A DNA stretch of 64,000 bases from assembly GCA_035308025.1 (NCBI GenBank), contig DATGHL010000053.1, positions 1-64,000 of the forward strand. The letters are read 5' to 3'. Below the pieces are notes generated by a model, which made no database searches, had not been told where the DNA came from, and was given only the letters and a program-made list of their open reading frames with translations. Origin of the DNA: Candidatus Binataceae bacterium (GTDB lineage: Bacteria; Desulfobacterota; Binatia; Binatales; Binataceae). This document shows positions 9,269 through 18,459 of the stretch, piece after piece (position 1 is the stretch's first letter; each line of letters starts with the position of its first letter). The translations under genes and the position numbers were made by a program.

Positions 9269-11290
9269 TTAGAAACGGTACCGAACTCTCGTCCAGAACT
9301 CGTCCATCACGTTGCGTTCGGCGCCTCCAGCCTGCTCATGGCCCGCCCCGAAAGCGGTTTCACTGAACGGCTGAAACGGCTTACCTTGCGCGCACGACGG
9401 CGTGATTTTACAGAAGGTCGCGAAAGTCGCCAGGTCATGCACATTCGATTTGCCGAGGAAGGCGTCAATCCCGAGCCGCGCTGACCAATGATCGTTAATC
9501 AGCCATTCGGTGTCGCCGCCGATAGTGGCGTCGGTGCCTTGCGTACCATACGCGACGAAGAGCAGCGGGATGATCTGGTCGCGATAATAATGCGTCTGCG
9601 TAAAAGCCGTCAGCGTAAAATCATTATTACCGGTTATCAGTCCGCGCCGGCCTCCCTGGGTATCATGCCCGCCGGGATAGTACGTCTCAAACAGTTGGAA
9701 GCTGCTGAAGAAAGTACGATCCGGATTCAGGAACTTGATGAAATGCGGCAGATCCACCCCTAAAACGTACGCGAGGATGTCGTCCTTGCTCTGCAGCGTC
9801 AGCGAGTTGGTGTCGGTCAAGCTCGCGTTGTGGGTCCACGATGATTCGGCCCGAAACACCAGGCCGGTCTTCGGTTCAAAATAATCGGCCGAAAGCCCCA
9901 TCGTGTTGACCTTCTTATAGTAGATCTGAATCTCACCGCCGAAGGTGCAGTTGTCGATAAAGGTGTCCGGCCGCACCCCTGGCTTCAGATGGATTTGATT
10001 CGGCCGCACCACGGTTACCGGAACGCCTCCTGGCGTGAATACGTTCTTTCCAGGGACCGCGCCTCCGGTGATGGTCGCGAAGGTCGGGCAGGCCGGATTG
10101 AACGCCGTCGTCGTGTTGAGCCGCGTATTAACAAAACCCGGAACGTCGCGGATGCCCCAATAGTCAGTGAACGCAAACCGCACGCCCTGCGGAATTTCCC
10201 AGTCCCACTTGGTGCCGATCCCGCTGTTGCGGATCCGCCACTGCGGCGTATGCTCCTTGTCCAGCGCGAAATTGATATTGTTGCCGTTGCAGCCCGGCGC
10301 GCCGCCGCACAGCCCGTTGGTGAAGAGACCATTGTTGAATGCAAACGCCCGCTTGGCGTCGCCGAACTCGACGGCCCACGGCTGTCCGCTCTGCCCGAGT
10401 CCCACCGGCACAAATTGATCAAAGTTCCAAACGATGTTGCCGGCCACATCCTGCAGCGCCGCACCGACGTCGCCAAAGCGATGCTGATACCACAGGGTTA
10501 ACTGCGGGATGCGCGTGTCTTCGAACGGCTCGATAAAGAAATGCTGCCCAAAATCGACCGGGTTGACGATATCCTGCAGGCGAAAGAAGTCTGCCTTGCC
10601 CCACACCGTCTGCTGCTTGCCCAGCCGAATGAGATTCTGCCCGAACATATCCCAGTTGAAATCGAGGTAGGCCTCGCGCACCGGATAGTAATCCCGATTA
10701 CTATCGTCGCGCTCGAACTCAAGATCGGCCTGTGAAACATTCGTGTTGGTGCAGCCCTGGCAGGGGATCAGGAAGTGCTCATTGGGCGCGACCGGATCGG
10801 GAAAGGCGAAGCTGCGCGCCCCGTAACCGCGGAACTGCTTGACCTTGTAGCCGAACGCTTTGAGCAACGCGACCCCGGCGCCAGTTACGATGGGTCGCTG
10901 AAAGGGCGAGGTGCCCGTGCCCGAAAAACCTGTCGGGCGATCGCCGAAACGATCATTGATTATCGAGTAGGCGCCCTCGTAGCCCCCTCGCACTTCCATG
11001 AAATAGTTAATCGAGAGGTTCTGGATCGGCCCGGCGCCGAGGTCCTTGATTAGCTGGCCCGACGGCTGCAAGTCGAGCCGGTTACGCAGCGACGCGACAT
11101 GGTAGCCTTTGACGAAATTCTCGTTGCGCCAGATTTGCTGGGCCTCACCGTACCCGTGAAGCTCAAAATTGTCCTTGAGATTGGTAAAGAAATCGCCATC
11201 CGCGCGCGCCGGCGAATCCCATGCGCTTAAACCCAGGATGGCCACGATGAGCACCGCCAGGCGCCCGCTTAGCCTTTTCCCCCGAAGCAT
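9269..11290 (-). CDS. DUF1302 family outer-membrane protein
   Basis: The 673-residue protein begins with a signal peptide (residues 1-30, ending ARA), continues with ELHGYGEAQQIWRNENF and long amphipathic beta-rich stretches, and ends in FWTRVRYRF. A C-terminal Phe in such a context is the classic assembly signal of outer-membrane barrels. DUF1302 proteins usually accompany DUF1329 and MMPL-type exporters, as here. The segment LIRLGKQQTVWGKADFFRLQDIVNPVDF is typical of the family. Cysteine pairs (CQGCTNTN, CGGAPGC) may form disulfides in loops. AGGAGGAGGAG precedes the ATG. Role inferred: outer-membrane exit or receptor of a lipid exporter. Confidence 0.9.
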   Translation of the reverse strand: MLRGKRLSGRLAVLIVAILGLSAWDSPARADGDFFTNLKDNFELHGYGEAQQIWRNENFVKGYHVASLRNRLDLQPSGQLIKDLGAGPIQNLSINYFMEVRGGYEGAYSIINDRFGDRPTGFSGTGTSPFQRPIVTGAGVALLKAFGYKVKQFRGYGARSFAFPDPVAPNEHFLIPCQGCTNTNVSQADLEFERDDSNRDYYPVREAYLDFNWDMFGQNLIRLGKQQTVWGKADFFRLQDIVNPVDFGQHFFIEPFEDTRIPQLTLWYQHRFGDVGAALQDVAGNIVWNFDQFVPVGLGQSGQPWAVEFGDAKRAFAFNNGLFTNGLCGGAPGCNGNNINFALDKEHTPQWRIRNSGIGTKWDWEIPQGVRFAFTDYWGIRDVPGFVNTRLNTTTAFNPACPTFATITGGAVPGKNVFTPGGVPVTVVRPNQIHLKPGVRPDTFIDNCTFGGEIQIYYKKVNTMGLSADYFEPKTGLVFRAESSWTHNASLTDTNSLTLQSKDDILAYVLGVDLPHFIKFLNPDRTFFSSFQLFETYYPGGHDTQGGRRGLITGNNDFTLTAFTQTHYYRDQIIPLLFVAYGTQGTDATIGGDTEWLINDHWSARLGIDAFLGKSNVHDLATFATFCKITPSCAQGKPFQPFSETAFGAGHEQAGGAERNVMDEFWTRVRYRF

Positions 11291-11453
11291 CTGCTCCTCC
11301 TCCTATGCGCTGTTTGAGCCGCGGCGCACGCTCCTCTTGCGTCCGCCGCTAACCTTAACCTATTTATGCACCATAGCTGTCCAACTGTTCCGTTTGTCTC
11401 TGCGATCGATCTTACTACCCGCTCTTCCTACAGGATCTTCCTACGCGGGCCCC

Positions 11454-13874
11454 TCAACTCATCTCCGCCACCGCCCCTCCCGGCAGCGTACGCTCGGCTT
11501 CCTCCGTCGGCGCGCTTCCCCGCTCGACGAACTTCGGACGCACGATCGCAAAAATCGACGGCACCAGGGTAATCGCGGCCAGCCAGTGAGTAACCATCAG
11601 CAGCGCCAGCAGCATGGCCATCTCCGCTGAGAAGCGCAAGTCCGACATCCACACCCACGGGATAATCCCGCCGACCAGCGTCGTCGCGGTAAACGTCACC
11701 GCCATTCCGGTAGTCGAAATTGCCCGTTTGATCGCCGCGTCGTGGTCGTGCAGTCGCTGATACTCGCGCTTGATCCGATCAACCACGTACAGGATGTAAT
11801 CGACGCCGATACCCATACCGACCGCGGTCACCGGCAGGGTATTGATGTTCATTCCGATTCCCTTCAAACCAATATAGAGAAAGCTCACCACGCCCGCGGC
11901 GATCAGGGTGATCATCACCATCAGACCCGCCACCAGTGACATATAGCTGAAGGCCACCAGGCCGAATACCACAGCGACGATCAGGAAAGTGCTGACCTTG
12001 TCAGAATAGGCAATCTCGTCGTTGAGCGCCGCCGTAGTGCCGATCGTGCCGCCCGCCAAAACCAGTTGCACGTGGTTCATCGGATGCGTGGCGATGAAGT
12101 TCTTGACCCGCGCGATGGCTTCATAGATGGTCGAGCCCTTCGCATCCTTGTAGAACACGACGAACTGACCGTCGCGGGCCCCATAGTCCATATATTCCAG
12201 GATGACCCCCGGCACCGGCGCGTTCGCCTCGTACATGAACGTCATATTACCCACCGCGGCGGCGTCGCGCGGGATCATCGCCCACTTCGGATCGTCGTAG
12301 TGATACAGCCGGTTGACGCTCCGCACCAGCGTTGGCACGTCGCGCGTGCCGCCGGCTTCGTCCTGCTGCAGCATGTAGTGCCGCAGATCATCGAGCTGAT
12401 TGAGCACCACCGGATCCTTGAGCGCGCCGTCATGGTCGCCGTGCAGATAGATCACCAGTTGATTCGAACCCGCAAAGTCCTTGTTGATCTCGCGCGCCGA
12501 AACGTTGAAGTTCGAATTCGGGAACAGTAGCGGCGAACCCGCTTCGGTCTCGCCGACCTGCACCGAGCCGGCCTCGTAGGCACCCGCGAAAACGATCGCC
12601 GCCGAGAAAGCGAAAACCGCCCAGCGGCCGTTGCGGCTGATGCAGAAATTGCCCACCCGATCGAGCAGCTCGTGCATCCACGCCGGCACGTAATGGCGCG
12701 TCACTTTCGGCGTCGGCAGCACGTCGAGCAGCAACGGAATCAGCAACAGGATCGTGAAGAGATTCGAGAAACCCCAAAAACTCGCAAAAAACGCCAGCTT
12801 GCGGATGAGCGGAATCGTCGCCACTGAAAGCACGAAGATTCCCGCCGCGTCTGCCAGCACCCCGATACCGCCCGGCAGCAACAGCTCCTTCATCGAGTTC
12901 AGGACCGCGACGTGCCGATCACCCGTCGCCTCCATCTCCTCGAAGTACCGCTCAACCATCTGCACCCCGTGGCTCGCCGCACGCGCTGACACCAGCAGCG
13001 GGATAACCAGCACCAGCGGGTCGAGGTTGTAGCCGAGAATACCCAGGAACCCCAGTCCCCAAATCGCCTGAACGCAAGCCCCCAATACCGGCAGCGCCAC
13101 CCCATATAGCCGGCGGAAGTAGAACACCAAGGTCACAAAGATGAACAGGAAAGTGACGGCGAAAATCTTCGCCAGCTCCCCCGTGTAGAACCATACCCAG
13201 CCCTTCAGCATCGGCTCGCCCGCGACATAGAGCGTGGTATTGGCGTCGTCGACGTGCGCCTTGATCTTCATGATCTGGCGATGGATGTTCGCGTAGTCGA
13301 GCCGTTCCTCGTTGAAGCCCGCCAGGATCAGCGCCGCCTTGCCGTCGGTCGAAACATATTTGCCGTACACGATGTCATTGTTGAACATCGACTGCTTGAG
13401 CTTTTTCATCGACGCCGCGTCGGTCGGAATCTCATCCGGCAGCACCGGCACCGATTTGATCAACCCGCCCGAGGTCGCCTCCAGCCGCCGAATCTTGACG
13501 TGCGACAGCGACGCCACCTGGTAGTGGTTAACGCCGTCGATCTCGTCGACCTTCTCGGTAACGTACCGGATCTTGTTGAGGGTATCCGGATTGAAGATGT
13601 CGCCGTTCTTGACCTCGAGGCTCAAACTGACGATATTCGCGCCGCCAAATGTCGTCCGATAGTGATTATAGGCCTTGATATACGGATGGGCCTGCGGCAA
13701 CAAATCCGCGAACTGGCTGTACATCTGAACTTTCGTCGCATGGTAGCCGAAAAAAAGCGTCAGCAGCCCCAATATCGCCAGCGCAACCCATCGATGCCGC
13801 AGCGTGTAGCGCGCGATCCCGTGTGTGATCTTTTCCGACAGAGGGAGGTTTTCTTCGTGAAGTGCTTCGGCCAT
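11454..13874 (-). CDS. MMPL/RND-family transporter
   Basis: From ATG 13874 the protein has 806 residues. A GTG eight codons upstream (13898) is possible, but GGTGG lies just before the ATG. Twelve membrane helices in two halves can be traced. The first is HRWVALAILGLLTLFFGYH, followed by a periplasmic loop with SQFADLLPQAHPYIKAYN and a helix block (LAKIFAVTFLFIFVTLVFYFRRL and GLVMVITLIAAGVVSFLYIG in the second half). Family landmarks are GMGIGVDYILYVVDRIKREYQR near the end of helix 10 and TFTATTLVGGIIPWVW. MMPL/RND permeases use proton motive force to export lipids or hydrophobic molecules. It is the only obvious energy-coupled component of the cluster, so it is the likely motor. Confidence 0.93.
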   Translation of the reverse strand: MAEALHEENLPLSEKITHGIARYTLRHRWVALAILGLLTLFFGYHATKVQMYSQFADLLPQAHPYIKAYNHYRTTFGGANIVSLSLEVKNGDIFNPDTLNKIRYVTEKVDEIDGVNHYQVASLSHVKIRRLEATSGGLIKSVPVLPDEIPTDAASMKKLKQSMFNNDIVYGKYVSTDGKAALILAGFNEERLDYANIHRQIMKIKAHVDDANTTLYVAGEPMLKGWVWFYTGELAKIFAVTFLFIFVTLVFYFRRLYGVALPVLGACVQAIWGLGFLGILGYNLDPLVLVIPLLVSARAASHGVQMVERYFEEMEATGDRHVAVLNSMKELLLPGGIGVLADAAGIFVLSVATIPLIRKLAFFASFWGFSNLFTILLLIPLLLDVLPTPKVTRHYVPAWMHELLDRVGNFCISRNGRWAVFAFSAAIVFAGAYEAGSVQVGETEAGSPLLFPNSNFNVSAREINKDFAGSNQLVIYLHGDHDGALKDPVVLNQLDDLRHYMLQQDEAGGTRDVPTLVRSVNRLYHYDDPKWAMIPRDAAAVGNMTFMYEANAPVPGVILEYMDYGARDGQFVVFYKDAKGSTIYEAIARVKNFIATHPMNHVQLVLAGGTIGTTAALNDEIAYSDKVSTFLIVAVVFGLVAFSYMSLVAGLMVMITLIAAGVVSFLYIGLKGIGMNINTLPVTAVGMGIGVDYILYVVDRIKREYQRLHDHDAAIKRAISTTGMAVTFTATTLVGGIIPWVWMSDLRFSAEMAMLLALLMVTHWLAAITLVPSIFAIVRPKFVERGSAPTEEAERTLPGGAVAEMS

Positions 13875-13919
13875 TGATCCACCGCCAAAGGTGCGCACGC
13901 ACCTGCTGTCTAATTTGCC

Positions 13920-15083
13920 TTAGCTGTGCTTGGTCCCGGGTGTCGCCCCTGCGATCACAGCCTGATCGATCGGCGCCCAGCTTGCGCCGCCATCGTGCGT
14001 AACCAAAATCGTGCCCTTGCCCCCAGTGATGATTCCGAACGAGCCGTCGGGCGCGAAGCGCAACGACCTGAGCCAGCTATAAACGCTGTTCGAGACCTCG
14101 CGATCGCGCGCCCATCCTGTATCCGTCTGATGGACCAGCGTGCCCAGAATTCCCGTCAGCACGACCGGATGCCCCTTCGGCAGACCGATCCCGAACAGCG
14201 TATTCAGCGTGTCGCCGCGGGTCGCCTGCCAGCTCTGTCCGCCATCCTTCGTACTTAGCACAAAGCCGCCCGTCCCGATGACGTAACCCACCGTCGGACT
14301 AGCCCACGCCGTCTGGATAAAATAGAGATCACCCTCATCGAGTTGCGGGATTCCGCGATGGTACGCCTCGTCGTCGGTGACATCCTCGACATACTTGGGC
14401 AACCCGCTCACTTTGTTGGAGTCCTGCCAGGTATGGCCGCCATCGGTGGTTTTCATGATGGTGCCGAATTCCCCGACGATCCAGCCGTTCTTGTCGTCGA
14501 GGAAATCGACGCTGTTCAGCGCTATATCCTTTTTTAATCCCAGGTCTTCCCAAGTATCGCCGCCGTCGGCGGAGTGGATGATCATGCCTTCGGGTCCGAC
14601 CGCCCAGATTTGCTTCCGATCGGCGCCGCGCGCGATCGCTTCGACGTCATCCGTGATACTGTCGGGGACCTTGGATTTGTTCCAGTGCGCGCCGCCGTCC
14701 GTCGTGCGCAGAATCAGGCCATTCTCGCCGCCGAGCACGACATCTTGCGGACCGTCGGCGCTCGCGCTCAGGAGCGCAAGCTGAGTACCGCTCGGCTGTA
14801 ACGTCACCTTCGATCCATTATCGGAAATTTTCAGGATCGTGCCGTAGGTGCCGACCGCCCAGGCATTGTCTTTGTCAGCCACCGCAGTCGCAAAGTAGTT
14901 CTCGTAAGAGGGCAACGGATGGCCGACCGCAGTAAGCCCGATCTTTTCCGCCACCGCGGCCTTCTGCGCCCGCCCTTCGCATCCTGCCGCCAGGACCAAC
15001 AGCGCGAGCGCCGCCAGCGCAAACCCGCGCCTCCTCGATACCCAGTCAGGGAGGTTCGTTCTAACCTGCATTCGCTCGTTCAT
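13920..15083 (-). CDS. YCF48-like beta-propeller lipoprotein
   Basis: From ATG 15083 the protein has 387 residues. The frame extends to 15173, but those residues lack signal features. The N-terminus is basic, then hydrophobic, then has the lipobox LAAGC, so it is a lipoprotein. The rest is a beta-propeller with at least five BNR/YCF48 units, each ending in a DGG-x-x-W motif: TTDGGAHW, SADGGDTW, TTDGGHTW, STKDGGQSW and THDGGASW. YCF48 relatives act in photosystem II assembly in phototrophs, whereas in heterotrophs they accompany RND exporters and DUF1302/1329 proteins. No photosynthesis genes are present, so a scaffold role in the exporter is likelier. It is probably the first gene of the operon. 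Confidence 0.88.
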   Translation of the reverse strand: MNERMQVRTNLPDWVSRRRGFALAALALLVLAAGCEGRAQKAAVAEKIGLTAVGHPLPSYENYFATAVADKDNAWAVGTYGTILKISDNGSKVTLQPSGTQLALLSASADGPQDVVLGGENGLILRTTDGGAHWNKSKVPDSITDDVEAIARGADRKQIWAVGPEGMIIHSADGGDTWEDLGLKKDIALNSVDFLDDKNGWIVGEFGTIMKTTDGGHTWQDSNKVSGLPKYVEDVTDDEAYHRGIPQLDEGDLYFIQTAWASPTVGYVIGTGGFVLSTKDGGQSWQATRGDTLNTLFGIGLPKGHPVVLTGILGTLVHQTDTGWARDREVSNSVYSWLRSLRFAPDGSFGIITGGKGTILVTHDGGASWAPIDQAVIAGATPGTKHS

Positions 15084-15197
15084 CGCTTGAAACTGCTCTT
15101 TGAAAACGGCTGCAGTCCGGCCTCCGAAGGTCGTTGCGACCGGTCTTTTTTCATACCCAGCCCGCGATGTCAAGATCGTCGTACCGGTTGGTACTGC

Positions 15198-15300
15198 TAT
15201 TCTGAGGGAGCGCGGCTGCCGCGCAGAGCGAGTCTTTACCTCGGCCGCGCGTCGCAGACTCCGCCGCCCACCCTTGGAGCTGCGTTCGAAACAAAAACAA
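15198..15300 (+). repeat. Dispersed intergenic repeat, copy 2
   Basis: It shows GGGAGCGCGGCTGCCGCGC, then CGTCGCAGACTCCGCCGCCC and GGAGCTGCGTTC, the same order of modules as copy 1 and, in part, the copy at 52828. Confidence 0.65.
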
Positions 15301-15363
15301 GCTCAGATCTTCTCTTCCGCATACTCCCTCAGAATGACGTTGCTGCATTCAGTGGCGCCAAGC

Positions 15364-15440
15364 CACTTTTGTCATTCTGAGCGTAGCGAAGAATCCCGGA
15401 GCCTCTTTCCGCAAGCTCGCTTGGGGACTACGCCGACTTC
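15364..15440 (+). repeat. Dispersed repeat module with GTCATTCTGAGC opening
   Basis: Opens with GTCATTCTGAGCGTAGCGAA and ends near CTTGGGGACTACGCCGACTT. A related sequence at 40620 opens GTCATCCTGAGCC and ends near TAGGGACGACTAACCC, so the two ends match in kind. Confidence 0.55.
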
Positions 15441-15452
15441 TAAGGCGCGCGT

Positions 15453-15911
15453 TTACTTGGCCGGTGCCGGCTTCTCCGCCCGTTTCGCGGCCGCGCGCCG
15501 GCGCGCATAGACCACCGGATCCGCCAGCGGCGAATGGCTGTGGCCGTGTGCGCTCACCGCCGGTACCGGCTCCCCGCGCTGTTTGCGAGTTTCCTCGCGC
15601 GCCGCCACGGTTTCGTCGTACTCCGCCCCCCGCCCGTGCAGATGAGCCGCGTAACGCGAGGTCGAACGCTCGTCCATCCAGCAGAGTTGCGCCGGCGGCG
15701 GCACCCGCAGCCGGGTGACGTCGGGACGCGACGGGTCAGCAGCGCGCGCCTCAGGTTCTCTGCCGCTACGCCCGAAGGTCACGGCCGAGAGGATTCGCCG
15801 GGCGCGCCGTCCGCACTGCGGGCACGGATGAGCGCCAGCCGCGTCACTGACCGCGGCCAGCACCTCGAACGTTAGATCGCAGCGCCCGCAATGGCACTCA
15901 TAAAGCGGCAT
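15453..15911 (-). CDS. FmdB-type zinc ribbon protein
   Basis: This 152-residue protein starts MPLYECHCGRCDLTFEVL and has a second pair HPCPQCGRRARR. The cysteines at about 8, 11, 30 and 33 make the CxxC-x18-CxxC zinc ribbon of the FmdB regulatory family. The rest is low-complexity, rich in Arg, Ala and Pro, with a His-rich patch AHGHSHSP. Members of this family are mostly uncharacterised; in methylotrophs one is linked to formamidase regulation. The gene is isolated, with the repeat region downstream and the hydrolase gene at 15931-16707 just upstream on the same strand. Function not known. Confidence 0.8.
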   Translation of the reverse strand: MPLYECHCGRCDLTFEVLAAVSDAAGAHPCPQCGRRARRILSAVTFGRSGREPEARAADPSRPDVTRLRVPPPAQLCWMDERSTSRYAAHLHGRGAEYDETVAAREETRKQRGEPVPAVSAHGHSHSPLADPVVYARRRAAAKRAEKPAPAK

Positions 15912-15930
15912 CGACTCAGACTAAAGCTCC

Positions 15931-16707
15931 TCAGTCCACTCGATGGGGATGTTCCTTCCAGTCTTCGGGATCGTGCGTGATCCACATCGTCGCGCCCTGC
16001 ATGTCGCGAATCGCCTTGATCCGCTGAATCGAGCGCAGCGACTGGTTCGGATCGACGTCGATCCCCATCGTCGCTTCCATGGTCGCACCAGCGCGCAGAT
16101 GGAGCGTGTCGCCGACCAGCAGGAACTTGCGGTTGGGCAGGTTCACCATCACCGAGCATTCGCCCGGCGTATGTCCAGGGGTCAGAAGGAACTGGATGGC
16201 GCCATCGCCGAAGAGATCGAAGTCGCCGCTCAACTCGAGCCAGTCATAGCCGCGCGTCGGCAGGAAATCATTCAGGATAAAGGCCCAGCGCCGATCCGGA
16301 TCGGGCCAGTAGGCGTAGCGCAACTCGTTCGCGCCGACGATAAACTTGGCTTTCGGGAAATAGGTCAGGCCGCCCGAGTGATCCAGATGGGAGTGCGAAA
16401 GAATCACATACTTCACGTCCGAAGTCTTGTAGCCCACCCCCTCGATCTGCTTGTCCAGCGTGTCGGACTTGTTCCACTTAATCGGCAGCGCCTTCGCGGT
16501 CTCGCCCCAGTAGCCGACGGCGTCATCGATTATCTTCGCGTTGCAGCCGGTGTCAAACAGGACGAGGCCCTTGGCATGTTCGATTAGAAACGAGGGACAC
16601 GGCAGCTGCAGCAGATCGTTGCTGCCGCCATGCATCAATAAGGAGGCCGGGGCGGTCAACTCCGCGCCGGGCAGCACAAACATTTTCTTCGCCTTGCCTT
16701 CCGCCAT
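15931..16707 (-). CDS. Metallo-beta-lactamase-fold hydrolase (N-acyl-homoserine lactonase-like)
   Basis: From ATG 16707, with GGAGA upstream, the protein has 258 residues. The longer frame to 16890 has no family signal in its first 61 codons. The zinc site is clear: VILSHSHLDHSGG is the HxHxDH motif, LLTPGHTPGECSV gives the third His, VGDTLHL the bridging Asp, and WITHDPEDW the last His. The layout, with an LFDTGCN segment near residue 55, matches the AiiA/lactonase group. Quorum-signal lactone hydrolysis is possible but unproven, because many relatives act on other lactones or esters. No luxI/luxR gene is nearby. The 3' end lies 19 bases before the FmdB-like gene. Confidence 0.85.
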   Translation of the reverse strand: MAEGKAKKMFVLPGAELTAPASLLMHGGSNDLLQLPCPSFLIEHAKGLVLFDTGCNAKIIDDAVGYWGETAKALPIKWNKSDTLDKQIEGVGYKTSDVKYVILSHSHLDHSGGLTYFPKAKFIVGANELRYAYWPDPDRRWAFILNDFLPTRGYDWLELSGDFDLFGDGAIQFLLTPGHTPGECSVMVNLPNRKFLLVGDTLHLRAGATMEATMGIDVDPNQSLRSIQRIKAIRDMQGATMWITHDPEDWKEHPHRVD

Positions 16708-16886
16708 TGGTCGATCTCCGCGCTTGACTTTCTGATGGTTTAATCTGCAACCCCTCTGCTTGTCGCATCCCAACGCCGTTGCGGACGTTACTCTGAGGCG
16801 AGGTGAAGCTAGATCGCCCGCGCCCTCGCTGTCAAGCAACCCCCGACCCACTGAACAAAACTCGTCTACGCCCGCGCGAAAGCTTA

Positions 16887-18221
16887 TCATCCCGCCGCCG
16901 CGATAGCTTCGCCGCCGGGGGCTTTTGCTCTGCGCCTGGGTGGAGCGGCTCGCCCGAAGCGCGCAAAGACCAGCAACAGCAAGAAGGCTCCCTGGATCGT
17001 CGTGTCGCGCATCGCGAAGCCAGCCAGCGAGACGAAGCCGATTTGGTAAAACAGCGCCAAAAATGGCACGCGACTGAATGCTCCGTTCTGCACCGACCGA
17101 TAGGACCAGCCACCCATCACGCCCAGCAGCAGCACCAGAAACGCCGAGCCCGGCAGCGTGAAATCCTCGGCCCAGTAGCGATAAATCGTAAAGACGTTGG
17201 TGGTCGGCGCGTCCGGATCTTCTGACGAGACCTGCGTCTCGTCAAACCGTTGGAACTGATGCCCGCCGCCCAGCCATTGATAGGCGCTGGCAAAGCTATA
17301 GCGGCCGAGCCCCGGGGCCGGAAAACTGCTCCAGTTGTCCTCGAACCAACTGGAAAACGCCGCCAGCGATCCCACATAGGCCGTTTGCGCTTGGGCCAGC
17401 CCGAATTGAACCGGATTGAACTTGGCGTCGCGCCTGATCGGCGCTCCCGTGCGCAACGCCTGCAGACCAACGTAAACCACGACCAGAATCGCGGAGAGGA
17501 CGCCGGCCCAGGTCAGCGAACGCGCGCCAAACCGCAAGCGCGTGATCTCGCCGCTCCAAACACCGGTCGCCAGATAACTTACCAGCCACATGATGCCGCA
17601 GAAGAGCACGGGCCCGCGAGTCGTCAGCGTAATCCCAATCAACAGAACCGGCGCAGCGACCAGTATCGCTATGACGCGATCGGCGCGCCGCTGGCTCAAG
17701 CTAAACAGGATACCCGAGAGATACGCGCTCAGATAAACCAGCGTACTCAGGGCAACGTATGCCGACGGCTCGCGAAAGCCGTGGCGGTAATACCGCAGAT
17801 AAGAAAAAACCACGCTATTGATCGCCAATGCCACCGGATTGGCCAGGCTCGTTAGCCCCTCTCCGATCGAGCGCAGCAGAATCTCGACGCCCACCAGCCC
17901 GGCGATCACACAGAAAACATTGGTCCAGCGCAGAGCGCGGAGCGAAGGCGACCCGCGCCGCAGCGGCATCGGCCGCCGCGCGGAGCCTGATCCTATGGCT
18001 GCGCCGATTTGCACCAACCCGCACATCAGCAGGAACCACACGACACCTGGCCATATCTCATTGTCCGGCGCAAAGACCAGGCTCGCGCCGACGAAACCCG
18101 CCCACAGAATCGAGTAAAACGCGCCCGGCGCCAGCCAGCTGCCAAACTGGACCGTACCGAACCACGCCAGCAGCACCAGCAGCAACTCGACCATCAAGGC
18201 AAGAGTCCAGCTAGTGCTCAT
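16887..18221 (-). CDS. Oligosaccharide repeat-unit polymerase (Wzy-like)
   Basis: This 444-residue membrane protein has about eleven hydrophobic helices and, between two of them, a long periplasmic loop (approx. residues 250-350) containing FDETQVSSEDPDAPTTNVFTIYRYWAEDF. The helix LLIGITLTTRGPVLFCGIMWLVSYLATG, with an Arg at its edge, fits the Wzy/O-antigen polymerase superfamily, whose loop Arg residues are catalytic. Sequence identity in this family is low, so the call rests on topology and on neighbours: Wzz, CapD and flippase genes follow. It is the leftmost polysaccharide gene and is on the minus strand. Role inferred: polymerising lipid-linked repeat units in the periplasm. Confidence 0.75.
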   Translation of the reverse strand: MSTSWTLALMVELLLVLLAWFGTVQFGSWLAPGAFYSILWAGFVGASLVFAPDNEIWPGVVWFLLMCGLVQIGAAIGSGSARRPMPLRRGSPSLRALRWTNVFCVIAGLVGVEILLRSIGEGLTSLANPVALAINSVVFSYLRYYRHGFREPSAYVALSTLVYLSAYLSGILFSLSQRRADRVIAILVAAPVLLIGITLTTRGPVLFCGIMWLVSYLATGVWSGEITRLRFGARSLTWAGVLSAILVVVYVGLQALRTGAPIRRDAKFNPVQFGLAQAQTAYVGSLAAFSSWFEDNWSSFPAPGLGRYSFASAYQWLGGGHQFQRFDETQVSSEDPDAPTTNVFTIYRYWAEDFTLPGSAFLVLLLGVMGGWSYRSVQNGAFSRVPFLALFYQIGFVSLAGFAMRDTTIQGAFLLLLVFARFGRAAPPRRRAKAPGGEAIAAAG

Positions 18222-18287
18222 GCGAATAAAGCCCGATCAGGAAATGATCAGGTTGCCGAGCGTTCGCACTAAAGGAAGGATGGTTCG

Positions 18288-18431
18288 ATGACACGAATGG
18301 CTGCGCTGGCGGTAATTTTGTTTTGCGCCTCGCCGGTGGTCGCGAGCGCGGGCCAATTCAATCAGATTACGGGAAGCGGGCCAAACGATGTGCCACGGAA
18401 TTGGTTGGCCTGTAAGCCGACGCGTCCTTGA
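18288..18431 (+). CDS. Possible short secreted peptide, or broken gene (47 aa)
   Basis: A short frame from ATG 18288 is preceded by AAAGGAAGGA seven bases upstream, one of the best ribosome sites in the window. It encodes a convincing signal peptide (MTRMAALAVILFCASPVVASA, about 21 residues) and a mature tail of only 26 residues with a single Cys. The end, ACKPTRP, looks cut off, so this may be the 5' remnant of a larger secreted protein gene, or a genuine exported peptide. It lies 28 bases upstream of the methyltransferase start. Confidence 0.45.
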   Translation: MTRMAALAVILFCASPVVASAGQFNQITGSGPNDVPRNWLACKPTRP

Positions 18432-18459
18432 CAGACGTTCCTGCATTCTTTAGTGCTGC

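Larger units (their letters stand above)
15084..15452. other. Gap with two modules of dispersed repeat, upstream of exporter operon
   Basis: This stretch has no convincing gene. Bases 15198-15300 hold one repeat copy and 15364-15440 a second module starting GTCATTCTGAGCGTAGCGAA. The operon promoter should lie between 15084 and about 15200, but I see no confident -35/-10 pair. Confidence 0.6.

Noticed and set aside
15084..15173. 5' extension of the YCF48-like frame
   Set aside because: Thirty residues without signal features. The ATG at 15083 gives a normal lipoprotein start.
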